Origin: an uncultured Eubacteriales bacterium
GTDB lineage: Bacteria; Bacillota; Clostridia; Oscillospirales; Acutalibacteraceae
Length of the DNA stretch: 64,000 nt
NCBI GenBank assembly: GCA_934675165.1
Contig: CAKUPP010000002.1
Coordinates: forward strand, 50,642 to 114,641
Direction of reading: 5' to 3'
Shown here: positions 40,867 to 50,570 of the stretch, one piece after another
Numbering within the stretch: the stretch's first letter is position 1
Layout of the letters: every line of letters begins with the position of its first letter
The notes under the pieces: generated by a model
What the model was told of the DNA's origin: nothing
Seen by the model: only the letters and a program-made list of their open reading frames with translations
The model's database searches: none
Program-made: the position numbers and the translations under genes

Positions 40867-41343
40867 CTACCTTCTCCTATCATATTTTTTTGCTTTATAT
40901 TTTGAATTTTTAACATTTCGTGACGTACTTTTTAAAGACATTAAAGCCATACAAAAAATCAATCCAACACTTAAACAGATAAACGAATACAAAACAACAC
41001 GTATTTCTAAAGCTCTAAAATTTGCCTCAAACACAGCAATCATAATTCCAATGCACAAAATTAAAGGAATATTTTTTACCGCGTTTTTTAAATTCCTTAC
41101 ACAAAAAACAACAGTACCACACAAACCTAATATAAAGTATTCCAAAAATCTTATCAAGCTAATTGTATCTTTTTCAGAAAAATTATATTTTAAATGACAA
41201 AACTCAAAAAATCTGTTTAATAGTGTAGTAAATTCTTGGACTCTATCACAAGACGTTGTAACAATGGGATTTAAAAATATCCACACAGCTATCCCTAAAA
41301 AAAGTATTATAAAAATAAATTGACTTATTTGTTTGTTTTTCAT
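40867..41343 (-). CDS. VanZ-like membrane protein
   Basis: The 158-residue protein has four predicted spans. The segment [20 protein letters not shown] and the last two spans resemble VanZ-family proteins, which often show 'HF.EYFILG' at this place. A basic tail ([14 protein letters not shown]) faces the cytoplasm. ATG follows GGAGAA; serS starts two bases after the stop. The family call is moderate and no function is claimed. Confidence 0.6.
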   Translation of the reverse strand: MKNKQISQFIFIILFLGIAVWIFLNPIVTTSCDRVQEFTTLLNRFFEFCHLKYNFSEKDTISLIRFLEYFILGLCGTVVFCVRNLKNAVKNIPLILCIGIMIAVFEANFRALEIRVVLYSFICLSVGLIFCMALMSLKSTSRNVKNSKYKAKKYDRRR

Positions 41344-41371
41344 TATTAAAATTCTCCTAATTTTTTAACAA

Positions 41372-42016
41372 TCACAAAATTTTTGAACTTGCCATACGTT
41401 TAATTTTACAAGAATTATTAAAAACCCACCTATCAGTAAGTATTTCACATATCAAGAAGCTTATCGTAAATAATGCGGCCGAAATGACCCCTATTAAAAA
41501 TCCACAACCAGAAAAAATCATATCTATAAATACAGAAAAAAATGCAAACACCACTGTGATATATTTCAAAATTAAAAATTTTTTATCTTTAATGCCAAAC
41601 ATATATTCTTTTTCAACCGCAATCATAATTCCCAATCCACCAATTATACCAAAAAGCATTGCTTCACACATTATAAGGGTATCTCTAATCTCAGTTACAC
41701 TTGATTGATATAAACAACCGCAACCATACAAAAAGTAATCGATCTTTTTGGCAAAATCTACTAGCATATTACTCCTATAAAATGTTTCATATTCTATCAA
41801 AACAATATATTTCAGCGCTAACAAAATCTTAGAAATAACGTCAATAATTTTAATTTTTAATGAAAATTTTCTTATTTTAAATAAAATTATTGGACTTTGA
41901 CTTTCTTTGCCAACCAATTTGATTTTTTGCTTTGTATTAAATATAAATATTACCAAAAGGTATATGAAAAGAAAAAGCAAAGCAGATATTAAAATCTCAT
42001 AATGCTTAGAAATCAT
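41372..42016 (-). CDS. Membrane protein of unknown function downstream of parB
   Basis: The 214-residue protein has an N-terminal span (8-27), a basic region and several spans towards the C-terminus (LIMCEAMLFGIIGGLGIMIAV, YITVVFAFFSVFIDMIF, GFLIGVISAALFTISFLICE). It overlaps parB by four bases, which suggests co-expression with the partition genes. Clostridia often carry a DUF4446 gene here; this protein does not look like that family. I do not recognise it. Confidence 0.65.
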   Translation of the reverse strand: MISKHYEILISALLFLFIYLLVIFIFNTKQKIKLVGKESQSPIILFKIRKFSLKIKIIDVISKILLALKYIVLIEYETFYRSNMLVDFAKKIDYFLYGCGCLYQSSVTEIRDTLIMCEAMLFGIIGGLGIMIAVEKEYMFGIKDKKFLILKYITVVFAFFSVFIDMIFSGCGFLIGVISAALFTISFLICEILTDRWVFNNSCKIKRMASSKIL

Positions 42017-42885
42017 AAATTTTTCCCCTTGTCCATAAAAAATTCATACAAATTTGAAAGATCTTTTTCCCCTGAAAATTCAATTTGAACTATTCCTTTT
42101 TTTCTGCGACCTGAAACTATTTTAACATTTCTTTTAAGACACTTATGTAAATCTGATTCAATTTTGCTAAATAGAGCATCTACTTTTATCGTCTTAAGTG
42201 ATTTTGATACTTCTATTTCCTTAAATGTCATCTTTTTAATTAATTGTTCCAATTGACGAACACTTAGCGCTTGAGAAATTGTTATTTTTAAAGCTCTCTC
42301 TATATCATCTAAATTCGAAAGAGCAAGGATAGCCCGCGCATGACCCGCTGTAATATCCCCAGATTCTAATTTGTTTATTACAATTTCAGGTAATTTCAAA
42401 AGTCTAATTGTATTAGCGATATAAGAACGAGATTTACCTACAGATTTTGATACTTCCTCTTGTGTCAAATTGTACACTTCCATCAAAACTTGGTATCCTT
42501 TTGCTTCTTCTAAAGGAGACAAATTTTCTCTTTGCAAATTTTCTACTAAAGCAATCTCGGCAATTTCCTTATCGTTTATATCTTTAATAATTACAGGTAC
42601 TTCTGATAACCCAGCTTTTTTTGCTGCTCTATACCGACGTTCACCGGCTATTATTTTATACTTTCCTGATGAAAGCGGTTTTACAATTATTGGAGAAATA
42701 ATTCCATGTTTTAAAATTGAATCAGCTAACTCACCCAACTTTTCATCACTAAAAAATTCTCTAGGTTGAGATTTATTGACTTCTAATTCATTAATTTTAA
42801 GCGAAACGGGAACATTTTCACTCTCCATATTGTTTTCCATAAAAATCAAATCAAGTCCCTTACCAAGTCCACTAGGCTTAGCCAT
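42013..42885 (-). CDS. parB: Chromosome partitioning protein ParB (Spo0J)
   Basis: The 290-residue CTP-dependent DNA clamp starts MAKPSGLGKGLDLIF at the chosen ATG; a TTG three codons upstream, nearer to AAAGGAG, is an alternative. NKSQPREFF, the CTPase motif AGERRYRAAKKAGL and ENLQRENLSPLEEA are intact. A helix-turn-helix follows (TQEEVSKSVGKSRSYIANTI), then a dimerisation domain. Two perfect parS sites occur nearby (43770 and 44927). ParB loads condensin and works with ParA. Confidence 0.96.
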   Translation of the reverse strand: MAKPSGLGKGLDLIFMENNMESENVPVSLKINELEVNKSQPREFFSDEKLGELADSILKHGIISPIIVKPLSSGKYKIIAGERRYRAAKKAGLSEVPVIIKDINDKEIAEIALVENLQRENLSPLEEAKGYQVLMEVYNLTQEEVSKSVGKSRSYIANTIRLLKLPEIVINKLESGDITAGHARAILALSNLDDIERALKITISQALSVRQLEQLIKKMTFKEIEVSKSLKTIKVDALFSKIESDLHKCLKRNVKIVSGRRKKGIVQIEFSGEKDLSNLYEFFMDKGKNL

Positions 42886-42909
42886 CAGCAACAAACTCTC
42901 CTTTTGCTA

Positions 42910-43680
42910 TTAATTATTTTCATTATTTTTTATAATTTCTTTCGCTAAATTTTTATAAGCCCACGTACCTGGATTTAGTCGCGAAAAATACATTACCGGT
43001 TTACCAAATCCCGGAGCCTCAGAAATCTTAACAGTACGCGGAATAGTAGTTTTAAACACCTTACCAGGAAATCCTTTTTGAACTTCATCCATAACTTGTT
43101 TTGTTAAATTTAAACGCAAATCACACATAGTCATAAGAATACCCTCTATTTCGAGTTCTGAATTATGATGTCGTTTTACTACTTTTATTGTATTTATTAG
43201 CTGTGACAAACCTTCTAATGCGTAATATTCACATTGTATTGGAATCAACACACTATCACTAGCACAAAAAGCATTTATTGTAATAATTCCCAAGGATGGT
43301 GGACAGTCAATAATTATATAATCGTATTCATTTTTTACATCAGAAATTTTATGTTTAAGTTTTGATTCTTTTCCAGAAAAAAGTGTTATTCCAGCATCAG
43401 CTGATGCTAAATTTATATGTGATGGAATTAAATTTAAATTATTAAATGGAGTTTTTAAAATTGCTTCATTAGCCAAAGTATCTTTTTCTAAAACATCATA
43501 TGAAGAGAGTTTAATTTCTTTTTTATTAAATCCCAAGCCACTTGTAGTGTTACCTTGCGGATCCATATCTATTAATAAAACTTTTTTACCACGAGCACCA
43601 AGTGCTGCCGACAAATTTATAGATGTTGTAGTTTTACCAACTCCTCCTTTTTGATTTGAAATTGATATTATTTTTCCCAT
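42910..43680 (-). CDS. parA: Chromosome partitioning ATPase ParA (Soj)
   Basis: The 256-residue protein has the deviant Walker A KGGVGKTTT at residues 11-19, MDPQGNTTSG and DYIIIDCPPSLGIIT. It acts with ParB in origin segregation and influences DnaA in Gram-positive bacteria. It is 24 bases upstream of parB, and a parS site lies in the spacer before it. Confidence 0.97.
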   Translation of the reverse strand: MGKIISISNQKGGVGKTTTSINLSAALGARGKKVLLIDMDPQGNTTSGLGFNKKEIKLSSYDVLEKDTLANEAILKTPFNNLNLIPSHINLASADAGITLFSGKESKLKHKISDVKNEYDYIIIDCPPSLGIITINAFCASDSVLIPIQCEYYALEGLSQLINTIKVVKRHHNSELEIEGILMTMCDLRLNLTKQVMDEVQKGFPGKVFKTTIPRTVKISEAPGFGKPVMYFSRLNPGTWAYKNLAKEIIKNNENN

Positions 43681-43769
43681 ACAATTTCCCTCTCTTTTTG
43701 TTTAATACTAAAATTATACCACTTCAAACACAAGTAATAAAGTTTTTTCGACAAAAATATTTTTACAAC

Positions 43770-43785
43770 TGTTTCACGTGAAACA
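43770..43785. promoter_or_regulatory. parS site upstream of parA
   Basis: TGTTTCACGTGAAACA is the perfect 16-bp parS palindrome recognised by ParB. It lies in the rsmG-parA spacer. Confidence 0.97.
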
Positions 43786-43841
43786 TAAATTCACAACCCA
43801 TATATTAATCTGCAGATTTTGTATTTAAAAAATCTCATAAA

Positions 43842-44546
43842 TTAAATTGGTTTTTTTGATATTTGAGAATTAGAACGCGGGTAAACGTGCGGAGTTGGCT
43901 TGATTTTCTTTATTACTATAATAGACCTACTACCTTTTTGTAAAGGAAGCTCAAATTTTTTTATTTTCTCAATCTCGCCACCTAGAATTTTTATAGCATT
44001 TTCAGCATCTTTTATCTCATTTCCTCGTCCTGTCCCTTTCAATGATATAAATCTACCATTAACATTCACAAAAGGCAAACAATATTCAGCTAACATCCTT
44101 AAATTCGCAACAGCACGTGAAACTACAAAATTATATCTTCCCCTAAATTTTTTTGACTTACCACATTCTTCAGCTCTACCATGATATACAAAGGCTTCTT
44201 CATCAATTTCTTTCATTAATTCATTCAAAAAAATTATTCTCTTATTCAAACTATCCAGTAAAGTTAGGTTAATATCTGGCCTTAATATTTTTATTGGCAC
44301 CCCTGGAAAACCAGCACCAGTTCCAACATCAATTATACGTGATTTTTCAGGAATTTTAACAAATTTAGTTAATGCTAAACTATCTATAAAATGTTTAACT
44401 ATGACATCCTCATACTTTGTTATAGCAGTAAGATTTGTTCGCGAATTATAATCAATTAAAAAATTGAAATATTTTTCAAATTTTTTACAACTTCCTTCTG
44501 AAATTTCAATACCTAATTTTTTTGCTTCTTCAATAAGCATACTCAT
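43842..44546 (-). CDS. rsmG: 16S rRNA (guanine-N7) methyltransferase RsmG
   Basis: The 234-residue SAM-dependent enzyme methylates G527 (E. coli numbering) of 16S rRNA. IIDVGTGAGFPGVPIKILRP is the SAM-binding motif, followed by LLDSLNKRIIFLNEL and VVSRAVANLRMLAEY. Its ATG overlaps the mnmG stop (ATGA). The C-terminus runs PHVYPRSNSQISKKPI, a normal ending. Confidence 0.96.
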   Translation of the reverse strand: MSMLIEEAKKLGIEISEGSCKKFEKYFNFLIDYNSRTNLTAITKYEDVIVKHFIDSLALTKFVKIPEKSRIIDVGTGAGFPGVPIKILRPDINLTLLDSLNKRIIFLNELMKEIDEEAFVYHGRAEECGKSKKFRGRYNFVVSRAVANLRMLAEYCLPFVNVNGRFISLKGTGRGNEIKDAENAIKILGGEIEKIKKFELPLQKGSRSIIVIKKIKPTPHVYPRSNSQISKKPI

Positions 44547-46432
44547 TTGTTCACACCTTTATTTTTTGTTGCAAGCCATATTATCAATACAGAAATATCA
44601 GCTGGACTGACCCCTGAAATTCTTGCTGCTTGTCCAATATTTATAGGTTTTATTTTCGTAAGTTTTTCAATAGCTTCTAACCGTAAACCTCTTATTTGTT
44701 CATAATCCACATCTTTAGGTATAATCTTGCTCTCTAAACGACGCATTTCTTTTATTTGATGATTTTGACGCGAAATATATCCTTCATATTTTATTTCTAT
44801 TTGAACTCTATCAAAAACACTATTAGGAATATTAGGCCTAAATCTATCAAATGGTGTTAAATCTTCGTATGTAATTTGAGGACGTTTAAGTAAGTCACTT
44901 ATTTTGACACCTGTACAAATAGGGGATGTTTCACGTGAAACAAGCATTAAATTGAGTTCTTCTGACGGTAAAATAGTTTCTTTTTTCACACGGAAAAGTT
45001 CATCGTTTTTCATCTTTAAAAAATTTTCGAATGCACACATTCTAGCGTCACTGATTAAACCAATTTTTCTACCTATTGGTGTAAGTCTTTCGTCAGCATT
45101 ATCTTGACGTAATACCAATCGATACTCCGAACGGGAAGTCATCATACGATATGGGTCATTAACACCTTTTGTAACTAAATCGTCAATAAGAGTACCTATA
45201 TATGATGATCCTCTATCTAAAATTAATTGATCACACTTTTTTATTTTCAAAGCTGCATTAATTCCAGCTATTAATCCTTGTGCAGCAGCCTCTTCATAAC
45301 CTGAACTCCCGTTAAATTGGCCAGCACCGAACAAACCAGGAAAATCTTTAAACTCTAAAGCAGCATTCATTTGTGTTGGATCTGCAATATCATACTCGAT
45401 TGCATAAGCCGGACGCATTATTTGAACATGTTCCAATCCTGGAATAGTTCTGTACATTTCAATCTGAACTTCTTCCGGCAATGATGTAGACATGCCCTGA
45501 AGATACATTTCTTCTGTATTTGCTCCACATGGTTCTATAAACATTTGATGACGTTCTTTATCTGGAAATCTCACAATTTTATCTTCTATACTTGGACAAT
45601 ATCTTGGGCCAATCCCTTCAATTTTTCCACTATACATTGGTGCTCTGTGGAGATTTCTTAGTATTACATCTTTAGTTTTATCGTTTGTCCAAGATATGTA
45701 ACATTTTACACTATTAGTTCCAATATTTTTAGTATCGTATGAAAATGGGACAATATTATCGTCACCTAATTGTTGTTCAAGATTTTTAAAATTTATGCTT
45801 GATTTTAAAACTCTGGCCGGTGTACCTGTTTTAAACCTTTTTAATTTTATACCAAGCTTTGCAATTGACTTACCTAACAAAATGGATGGAAATATTCCGT
45901 CTGGTCCACTCTCATAAGAAGTATCTCCAATATGAATACGACCTTCCAAAAATGTACCCGTAGCTAAAATTACACACTTTGCACCATAAATTATACTGTT
46001 TCTTGAAGACAAAAGCCAAATGTTTTTCTCTTTTTTAAAATCAATATCAGTTATTTCAGCCTGTTTTAAGTATAAATTTTTCTGAAGCTCAAGTTTATGC
46101 TTCATAATTTCTTTATACTTATTACGATCGATCTGCACTCTTAACGATCTTACCGCGGGGCCTTTACCCATATTGAGCATACGACTTTGCAAAAAACACT
46201 CATCTGCTGTTTTACCCATTTCTCCTCCGAGAGCATCAATTTCACGCACGAGATGACCTTTAGCTGTACCTCCAATAGATGGATTACATGGACAATTTCC
46301 AACAGAATCTAAATTCACAGCAAAAACAATAGTTTTACACCCAATCCTTGCAGAAGCAAGAGCAGCTTCTATTCCAGCGTGACCAGCTCCAATTACAGCT
46401 ACTTCATATTGCTCATTAATATTCAACTTCAT
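44543..46432 (-). CDS. mnmG: tRNA uridine 5-carboxymethylaminomethyl modification protein MnmG
   Basis: The 629-residue FAD enzyme acts with MnmE to modify wobble uridines. GAGHAGIEAALASARIG is the FAD motif near the N-terminus; CNPSIGGTAKGHLVREIDALGG and the CxxC-like region near GPRYCPSIEDKIVRFPDKERH are conserved. The coding sequence contains a perfect parS site at 44927-44942. It lies between mnmE and rsmG. Confidence 0.97.
   Translation of the reverse strand: MKLNINEQYEVAVIGAGHAGIEAALASARIGCKTIVFAVNLDSVGNCPCNPSIGGTAKGHLVREIDALGGEMGKTADECFLQSRMLNMGKGPAVRSLRVQIDRNKYKEIMKHKLELQKNLYLKQAEITDIDFKKEKNIWLLSSRNSIIYGAKCVILATGTFLEGRIHIGDTSYESGPDGIFPSILLGKSIAKLGIKLKRFKTGTPARVLKSSINFKNLEQQLGDDNIVPFSYDTKNIGTNSVKCYISWTNDKTKDVILRNLHRAPMYSGKIEGIGPRYCPSIEDKIVRFPDKERHQMFIEPCGANTEEMYLQGMSTSLPEEVQIEMYRTIPGLEHVQIMRPAYAIEYDIADPTQMNAALEFKDFPGLFGAGQFNGSSGYEEAAAQGLIAGINAALKIKKCDQLILDRGSSYIGTLIDDLVTKGVNDPYRMMTSRSEYRLVLRQDNADERLTPIGRKIGLISDARMCAFENFLKMKNDELFRVKKETILPSEELNLMLVSRETSPICTGVKISDLLKRPQITYEDLTPFDRFRPNIPNSVFDRVQIEIKYEGYISRQNHQIKEMRRLESKIIPKDVDYEQIRGLRLEAIEKLTKIKPINIGQAARISGVSPADISVLIIWLATKNKGVNK
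44927..44942. promoter_or_regulatory. parS site inside mnmG
   Basis: A perfect TGTTTCACGTGAAACA lies within the mnmG coding sequence, 1.1 kb from the first parS. The codons are read through the site (Val-Ser-Arg-Glu-Thr), as happens in other Firmicutes where parS sits in coding regions. Confidence 0.97.
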
Positions 46433-46464
46433 TACACCTTTCTATTTTTTATATAAGTATAAAA

Positions 46465-47835
46465 TTATTTACCAACACAAAATTTTGAAAAAACCTTATT
46501 AATAATTGTTTCGCTAACATTTTCACCGGTAAATTCCATAAAAATTCCAAGAACATCCTGAAGAAGTACAGTTATCGCATCAAGTGTTAATCCATGATCA
46601 AGCTCTTTTTTCACAGTTTTTAACAAATTAACCGCATCCTTTATCTCAACTAACTGACGTTCACTTGATATAACAACGTCCGATGGCTCTAGATCAGAAA
46701 TTCCAATTAAATGTTCAATTTCATCTTTTAATTTACTAATTCCTTTTCCGGTCAGAGCTGATATTTCAACAGTTTTACTTTTATATGTTGATAAATTTTC
46801 TGGAGTAACCATTTGATTTTCGTCGCACTTATTTATAACAATTATTCTATTTTTAACATTCGAATTTTTTAAAATTTTTTCATCATATTCTAAAAGAGGA
46901 GCTGAACCATCTAAAACAACAAGTATAATTTCTGCTTCATCCATTTGTTTTTCCGCAATTTCAACTCCTATTTTTTCTACTAAATCTTCAGTATCCCGCA
47001 TACCTGCTGTATCGACTAAATTTATGGGAATATCACCAATCATAACAGTTTGTTCAATGGAATCCCTAGTCGTGCCGGGTATATTTGTAACTATACTACG
47101 CTTTTCACCGGATAAATAGTTCATAAGTGTAGATTTTCCAACATTAGGTCGACCAACAATTACTACTTTTACACCATTTTTTAGGGATTTGAAATTATCA
47201 TAATTGAGTATCATACTTTCTAAATTTTTTATTATTTTACAAATTTTAATTTTCAACATTTCGTTATCTATTTGTGGAATATCGTCTTCTGGGTAATCAG
47301 TCCAAACACTTAATGCAGCCATTATATCTGTTATTTCATCTTTTATATTGTTGATTTTTTTGGACGACGACCCTTCTCTCATACTAAAAGCTATTTTGTT
47401 GGCACGTTCACTGCGCGCACTAATTAAATCCATCACCGCTTCCGCTTGTGAAAGATCCATCTTCCCATTTAAAAAAGCTCTTTTTGTAAATTCTCCAGAA
47501 CCAGCAAGCACTGCACCAGAATCTAAAATAGCACGAAGAACTTTTTTGGTAATATAATTTCCTCCATGACAAGATATTTCAACAACGTCTTCACCAGTGT
47601 AACTATGTGGCGCACGAAATACCAGTGCAATTGCATCATCTATTGCTTCACCTTTACATATTATCTTACCATATTTAGCACAATATCCTTGCAATTTTTT
47701 TAAACAATTCCCTTTTTCACCTATAAATGGTTCAAATATTTTATCTGCAATCTCAAAAGCTTCCACACCTGATATTCGTATTACACCTATGCCACCAATA
47801 CCTTGTGGTGTCGCTATGGCTGCAATCGTACTCAT
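46465..47835 (-). CDS. mnmE: tRNA modification GTPase MnmE
   Basis: The 456-residue protein has the formyl-THF-binding N-terminal domain (TIAAIATPQGIGGIGVIRIS), a helical domain, the G domain (GRPNVGKSTLMNYLSG, DTAGMRDTEDLVEKIG, INKCDE) and the C-terminal FCVGK with the essential cysteine. It partners MnmG. A stem-loop separates it from jag. Confidence 0.97.
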   Translation of the reverse strand: MSTIAAIATPQGIGGIGVIRISGVEAFEIADKIFEPFIGEKGNCLKKLQGYCAKYGKIICKGEAIDDAIALVFRAPHSYTGEDVVEISCHGGNYITKKVLRAILDSGAVLAGSGEFTKRAFLNGKMDLSQAEAVMDLISARSERANKIAFSMREGSSSKKINNIKDEITDIMAALSVWTDYPEDDIPQIDNEMLKIKICKIIKNLESMILNYDNFKSLKNGVKVVIVGRPNVGKSTLMNYLSGEKRSIVTNIPGTTRDSIEQTVMIGDIPINLVDTAGMRDTEDLVEKIGVEIAEKQMDEAEIILVVLDGSAPLLEYDEKILKNSNVKNRIIVINKCDENQMVTPENLSTYKSKTVEISALTGKGISKLKDEIEHLIGISDLEPSDVVISSERQLVEIKDAVNLLKTVKKELDHGLTLDAITVLLQDVLGIFMEFTGENVSETIINKVFSKFCVGK

Positions 47836-47875
47836 TTTTTTAAATTCCTCCTGATTTTTTTAATTTATTTTTAAC

Positions 47876-47915
47876 CCTAAAAACTTTGCCTCCTATACGA
47901 AAGGAGGCAAAGTTT
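47876..47915 (-). terminator. Stem-loop between jag and mnmE
   Basis: AAACTTTGCCTCCT (47881-47894) pairs with AGGAGGCAAAGTTT (47902-47915), a 14-bp perfect stem. On the minus strand it is followed by a short T run, so it probably terminates part of the rpmH-jag transcript. Confidence 0.75.
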
Positions 47916-47928
47916 AAAATTAATTAGT

Positions 47929-48585
47929 TCAAACAATATCACTTTTTAAATTTTTTGGCATCACAACTACATGTCTCATATTTCCTTCGCCCTCAGACCA
48001 TGAACGTACACCGTCTATATTACCTATTGCCGTATGAATTATTTTTCGTTCATATGATTTCATTGGTTCCAAACTAAGTTTTTTACCAAGTCCACGCGAA
48101 CGTATTGCTAAATTTTTTCCCAAAGATTCCAAAACTTTTTTACGGTTTTCCCTGTAATTTCCAGCTTCAAGTCGTATTTTACAAAAAGTTTCCTCTGAAC
48201 TTTTACCAGAGTTTGCGACCAAAGAGGCCAAATACTGTAAAGAATCTAATGTTTCACCGTGTTTTCCTACAATATATCCCACCTTGTCACCACAGGCGCG
48301 TATATCACAATGTTCTGGTGAATCTTCAGTAACTTCAAGGGATAAATCCCCTAAACCCATATAAAAGAAAACTTCTTTCAAAAATTCTTCTGCTTTTCTT
48401 GCCGGGGTTTTCTTCAAAACCGCTTTAACTTGCGCAAGTTTACCACCAAACATCCCCAAAACTTTTTTTGATGGTTGTTGCAATACTTCAAATTCAACTT
48501 CATTATCTCTAACGCCTAACATATCACACGCCTTTTGTTTGGCTAATTCTACAGTCTCCTCTGAAGCAAAAACTTCATTAATCAT
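47929..48585 (-). CDS. jag: RNA-binding protein Jag/KhpB (Jag-N, KH and R3H domains)
   Basis: ATG at 48585 follows GGAGG by 11 bases; a GTG four codons upstream lies on that site. The 218-residue protein has an N-terminal Jag-N domain, a KH domain (DKVGYIVGKHGETLDSLQYL) and a C-terminal R3H domain (RSRGLGKKLSLEPMKSYERK). KhpB forms an RNA-binding complex with KhpA and affects cell division in Firmicutes. It lies downstream of yidC as usual. Confidence 0.94.
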   Translation of the reverse strand: MINEVFASEETVELAKQKACDMLGVRDNEVEFEVLQQPSKKVLGMFGGKLAQVKAVLKKTPARKAEEFLKEVFFYMGLGDLSLEVTEDSPEHCDIRACGDKVGYIVGKHGETLDSLQYLASLVANSGKSSEETFCKIRLEAGNYRENRKKVLESLGKNLAIRSRGLGKKLSLEPMKSYERKIIHTAIGNIDGVRSWSEGEGNMRHVVVMPKNLKSDIV

Positions 48586-48644
48586 AAAAGTATGCACCTC
48601 CGCAAAATATATACATCCTTTAACAACAACTATTTCAACAACAA

Positions 48645-49562
48645 TTACTTAATTTTTTTAATCTTGGATTCTTGAAGTTCAAGTAGCGCAAAACGTGCAG
48701 CCTCTTCTTTTGCACCAATAGTATAGTTATTATAATATTTACTTAAAAACAAACTCTGGATCATGCCAAAAAATGAATTTAAAACCCAATAAACCCCAAC
48801 TGCAGCTGGTACAGTATAAGCTACCCATGCAATAAAAAATATAGCAGTATAAGGCATAAACTTAGCGCAACCTGGCCCTTCCACTGAATTCCCAGAAATT
48901 TTCTGAGTAAGATACATTGTTGCTGCAGAAACAACAAAACATAAAAGAGGTATTATCCACAACATCTCACTAAATTCTGATTCATTTGGCTTCCCAAGAA
49001 GATTTATTCCCATAAAATTAAAGCCAGAACTATATTCTTCAATATCATCAATTTCGTCTTTATTAAACATTGTTAACTTATCTTTTATTCCAGAAAAATT
49101 CTTAATAATTTGTAACTCTTCATATCCGCCTCTAACTGGAATACTTGAATCCTCAGACAATACTTTTACAGCTTGAGAAATTTTTTCTTGTGGTATATGT
49201 AAAGTATTTTGAAGAGGCCTATTTATTGCTCCAATAATACCGCCCCAAAGAATAAGTGGTAAAATCATCGTAGAAATACACCCACTCATAGGATTAGCTC
49301 CCTCTTGCTCATATAATTTAGCAAGTTCTTCATTATACTTTTTTTGATTTTTTTCATATTTCTTTTTTAATTCACGCTGTTTAACTGCAAGTTTACTTGT
49401 TTTAGCCGACGATTTTTGACGTTTGATTGCAAGTGGTATCATAGCAATATTAACGACCAAAACAAAAAGAGTTATAGCCCCTATATAATTGCTTACAGCA
49501 TCAAAAAAGAACCAAAGGAGATATCCAAAAATACTACCTAAAAAATTAAATATAAATCCCAA
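48645..49562 (-). CDS. yidC: Membrane protein insertase YidC
   Basis: The 305-residue insertase has a first span near the N-terminus (no lipoprotein signal), the positively charged RQKSSAKTSKLAVKQRELKK loop, and further spans including MLWIIPLLCFVVSAATMYL and FFIAWVAYTVPAAVGVYWVL. The start is TTG behind AAAGGAG. A 90-residue insert between the first and second conserved spans (about 130-195) contains acidic sequence, perhaps extracellular. It inserts membrane proteins alone or with Sec. Confidence 0.94.
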   Translation of the reverse strand: MGFIFNFLGSIFGYLLWFFFDAVSNYIGAITLFVLVVNIAMIPLAIKRQKSSAKTSKLAVKQRELKKKYEKNQKKYNEELAKLYEQEGANPMSGCISTMILPLILWGGIIGAINRPLQNTLHIPQEKISQAVKVLSEDSSIPVRGGYEELQIIKNFSGIKDKLTMFNKDEIDDIEEYSSGFNFMGINLLGKPNESEFSEMLWIIPLLCFVVSAATMYLTQKISGNSVEGPGCAKFMPYTAIFFIAWVAYTVPAAVGVYWVLNSFFGMIQSLFLSKYYNNYTIGAKEEAARFALLELQESKIKKIK

Positions 49563-49666
49563 AACAAAAACTCCTTTACTTTGCTTTATAGTTTTAGATT
49601 ACCACAAAACCATAATTTTTCCAAACACTTTTTAAAATAACTTAAATCTAATATTATTTGAACAAA

Positions 49667-49876
49667 TTAAGGAACAGGATCAAAACCACCCTTGAACAAT
49701 GGATTACACCGTAAAAACCTAAAAAAACTTAGCAAAAAAGCTTTTATAAATCCATATTTTTGAAAAGCTTCTTTTGCATAACTAGAACATGTTGGAACAA
49801 ATCTACAACAAGGTTTTTTAAACGGTGATATGTTTTTTTGATAATAATCTATAAATTTAATCACTGTTTTTTTCAT
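49667..49876 (-). CDS. yidD: Membrane protein insertion efficiency factor YidD
   Basis: The 69-residue protein has the family pattern CCRFVPTCSSYAKEAFQKYG and RFLRCNPLFKGGFDPVP. It lies between rnpA and yidC as in most bacteria and assists YidC-dependent insertion. Confidence 0.96.
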   Translation of the reverse strand: MKKTVIKFIDYYQKNISPFKKPCCRFVPTCSSYAKEAFQKYGFIKAFLLSFFRFLRCNPLFKGGFDPVP

Positions 49877-49897
49877 TTACGTCACCCTAATAAAATT

Positions 49898-50239
49898 TTA
49901 TTTTTTAATCAATAAGTTGAGACGCGAAAGTTGCTTTTTCATATCAAACAATACTCTTTGCATTTTTACGAGACTTGTCTTTGAACGAGTTACAAAAACT
50001 ATATCAAATCCCGTATTCAAATCATTTTTTATAATTCTAAAAGCTTCTCTAATAACACGTTTTGAGCGATTTCTACATACTGCGTTTCCAGTCTTTTTTG
50101 AAGATGAAATACCAACTCTTATACAGTTGAATCTATTTTTTACAGCATACGTTACAAGTAGTGGAGAAGCTACAAATTTTCCACGCGTATACGCTCTTTT
50201 AAAATCTCTGTTTTGAGTAATTGTTTCATTTTTAATCAC
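49898..50239 (-). CDS. rnpA: Ribonuclease P protein component
   Basis: The 113-residue basic protein has the RNR motif in NAVCRNRSKRVIREAFR and the N-terminal NRDFKRAYTRGKFVASPLLV. It assists the RNase P RNA in tRNA 5' processing. It starts with GTG behind AGAAGG. Two stem-loops lie between rpmH and this gene. Confidence 0.96.
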   Translation of the reverse strand: MIKNETITQNRDFKRAYTRGKFVASPLLVTYAVKNRFNCIRVGISSSKKTGNAVCRNRSKRVIREAFRIIKNDLNTGFDIVFVTRSKTSLVKMQRVLFDMKKQLSRLNLLIKK

Positions 50240-50269
50240 AAAAAACCTTCTTTCAAAATTAACATAAGA

Positions 50270-50323
50270 GAAGGACCATTATTGTAATGGCCCTTCAAAA
50301 TGCGTTATTTTCTTGTAAATAAC
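50270..50323 (-). repeat. Two stem-loops in the rpmH-rnpA spacer
   Basis: GAAGGACCATTA/TAATGGCCCTTC (50270-50281 with 50285-50296) and GTTATTT/AAATAAC (50304-50323) follow each other. They lack strong T runs and may adjust the ratio of L34 to RnpA by partial termination or RNA processing. Confidence 0.65.
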
Positions 50324-50363
50324 GTCCTTGCGCCGCTCAAAATCTTGTCGAATTTACAACAAA

Positions 50364-50498
50364 TCAATAACTAAGTCTTTTTCTTCCCTTAGCTCTCCTG
50401 CGTGCCAAAAGACGAATTCCGCTGCGTGTTGACATTCTTTTCCTAAAGCCATGCTCCTTCTTTCTGTGAAGTTTCTTGGGCTGATAGGTTCTCAGCAT
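50364..50498 (-). CDS. rpmH: 50S ribosomal protein L34
   Basis: A 44-codon frame begins [20 protein letters not shown] and ends [15 protein letters not shown], the full L34. ATG follows GGAGGGG. It is the first gene of the rpmH-rnpA-yidD-yidC-jag unit and lies close to oriC. Confidence 0.97.
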   Translation of the reverse strand: MLRTYQPKKLHRKKEHGFRKRMSTRSGIRLLARRRAKGRKRLSY

Positions 50499-50570
50499 TA
50501 GTATCCCCTCCTGAGTCTGCTTTTATATATTTCAAAGTACATTATATACTTTTTGCAAAACGCTTTAACC

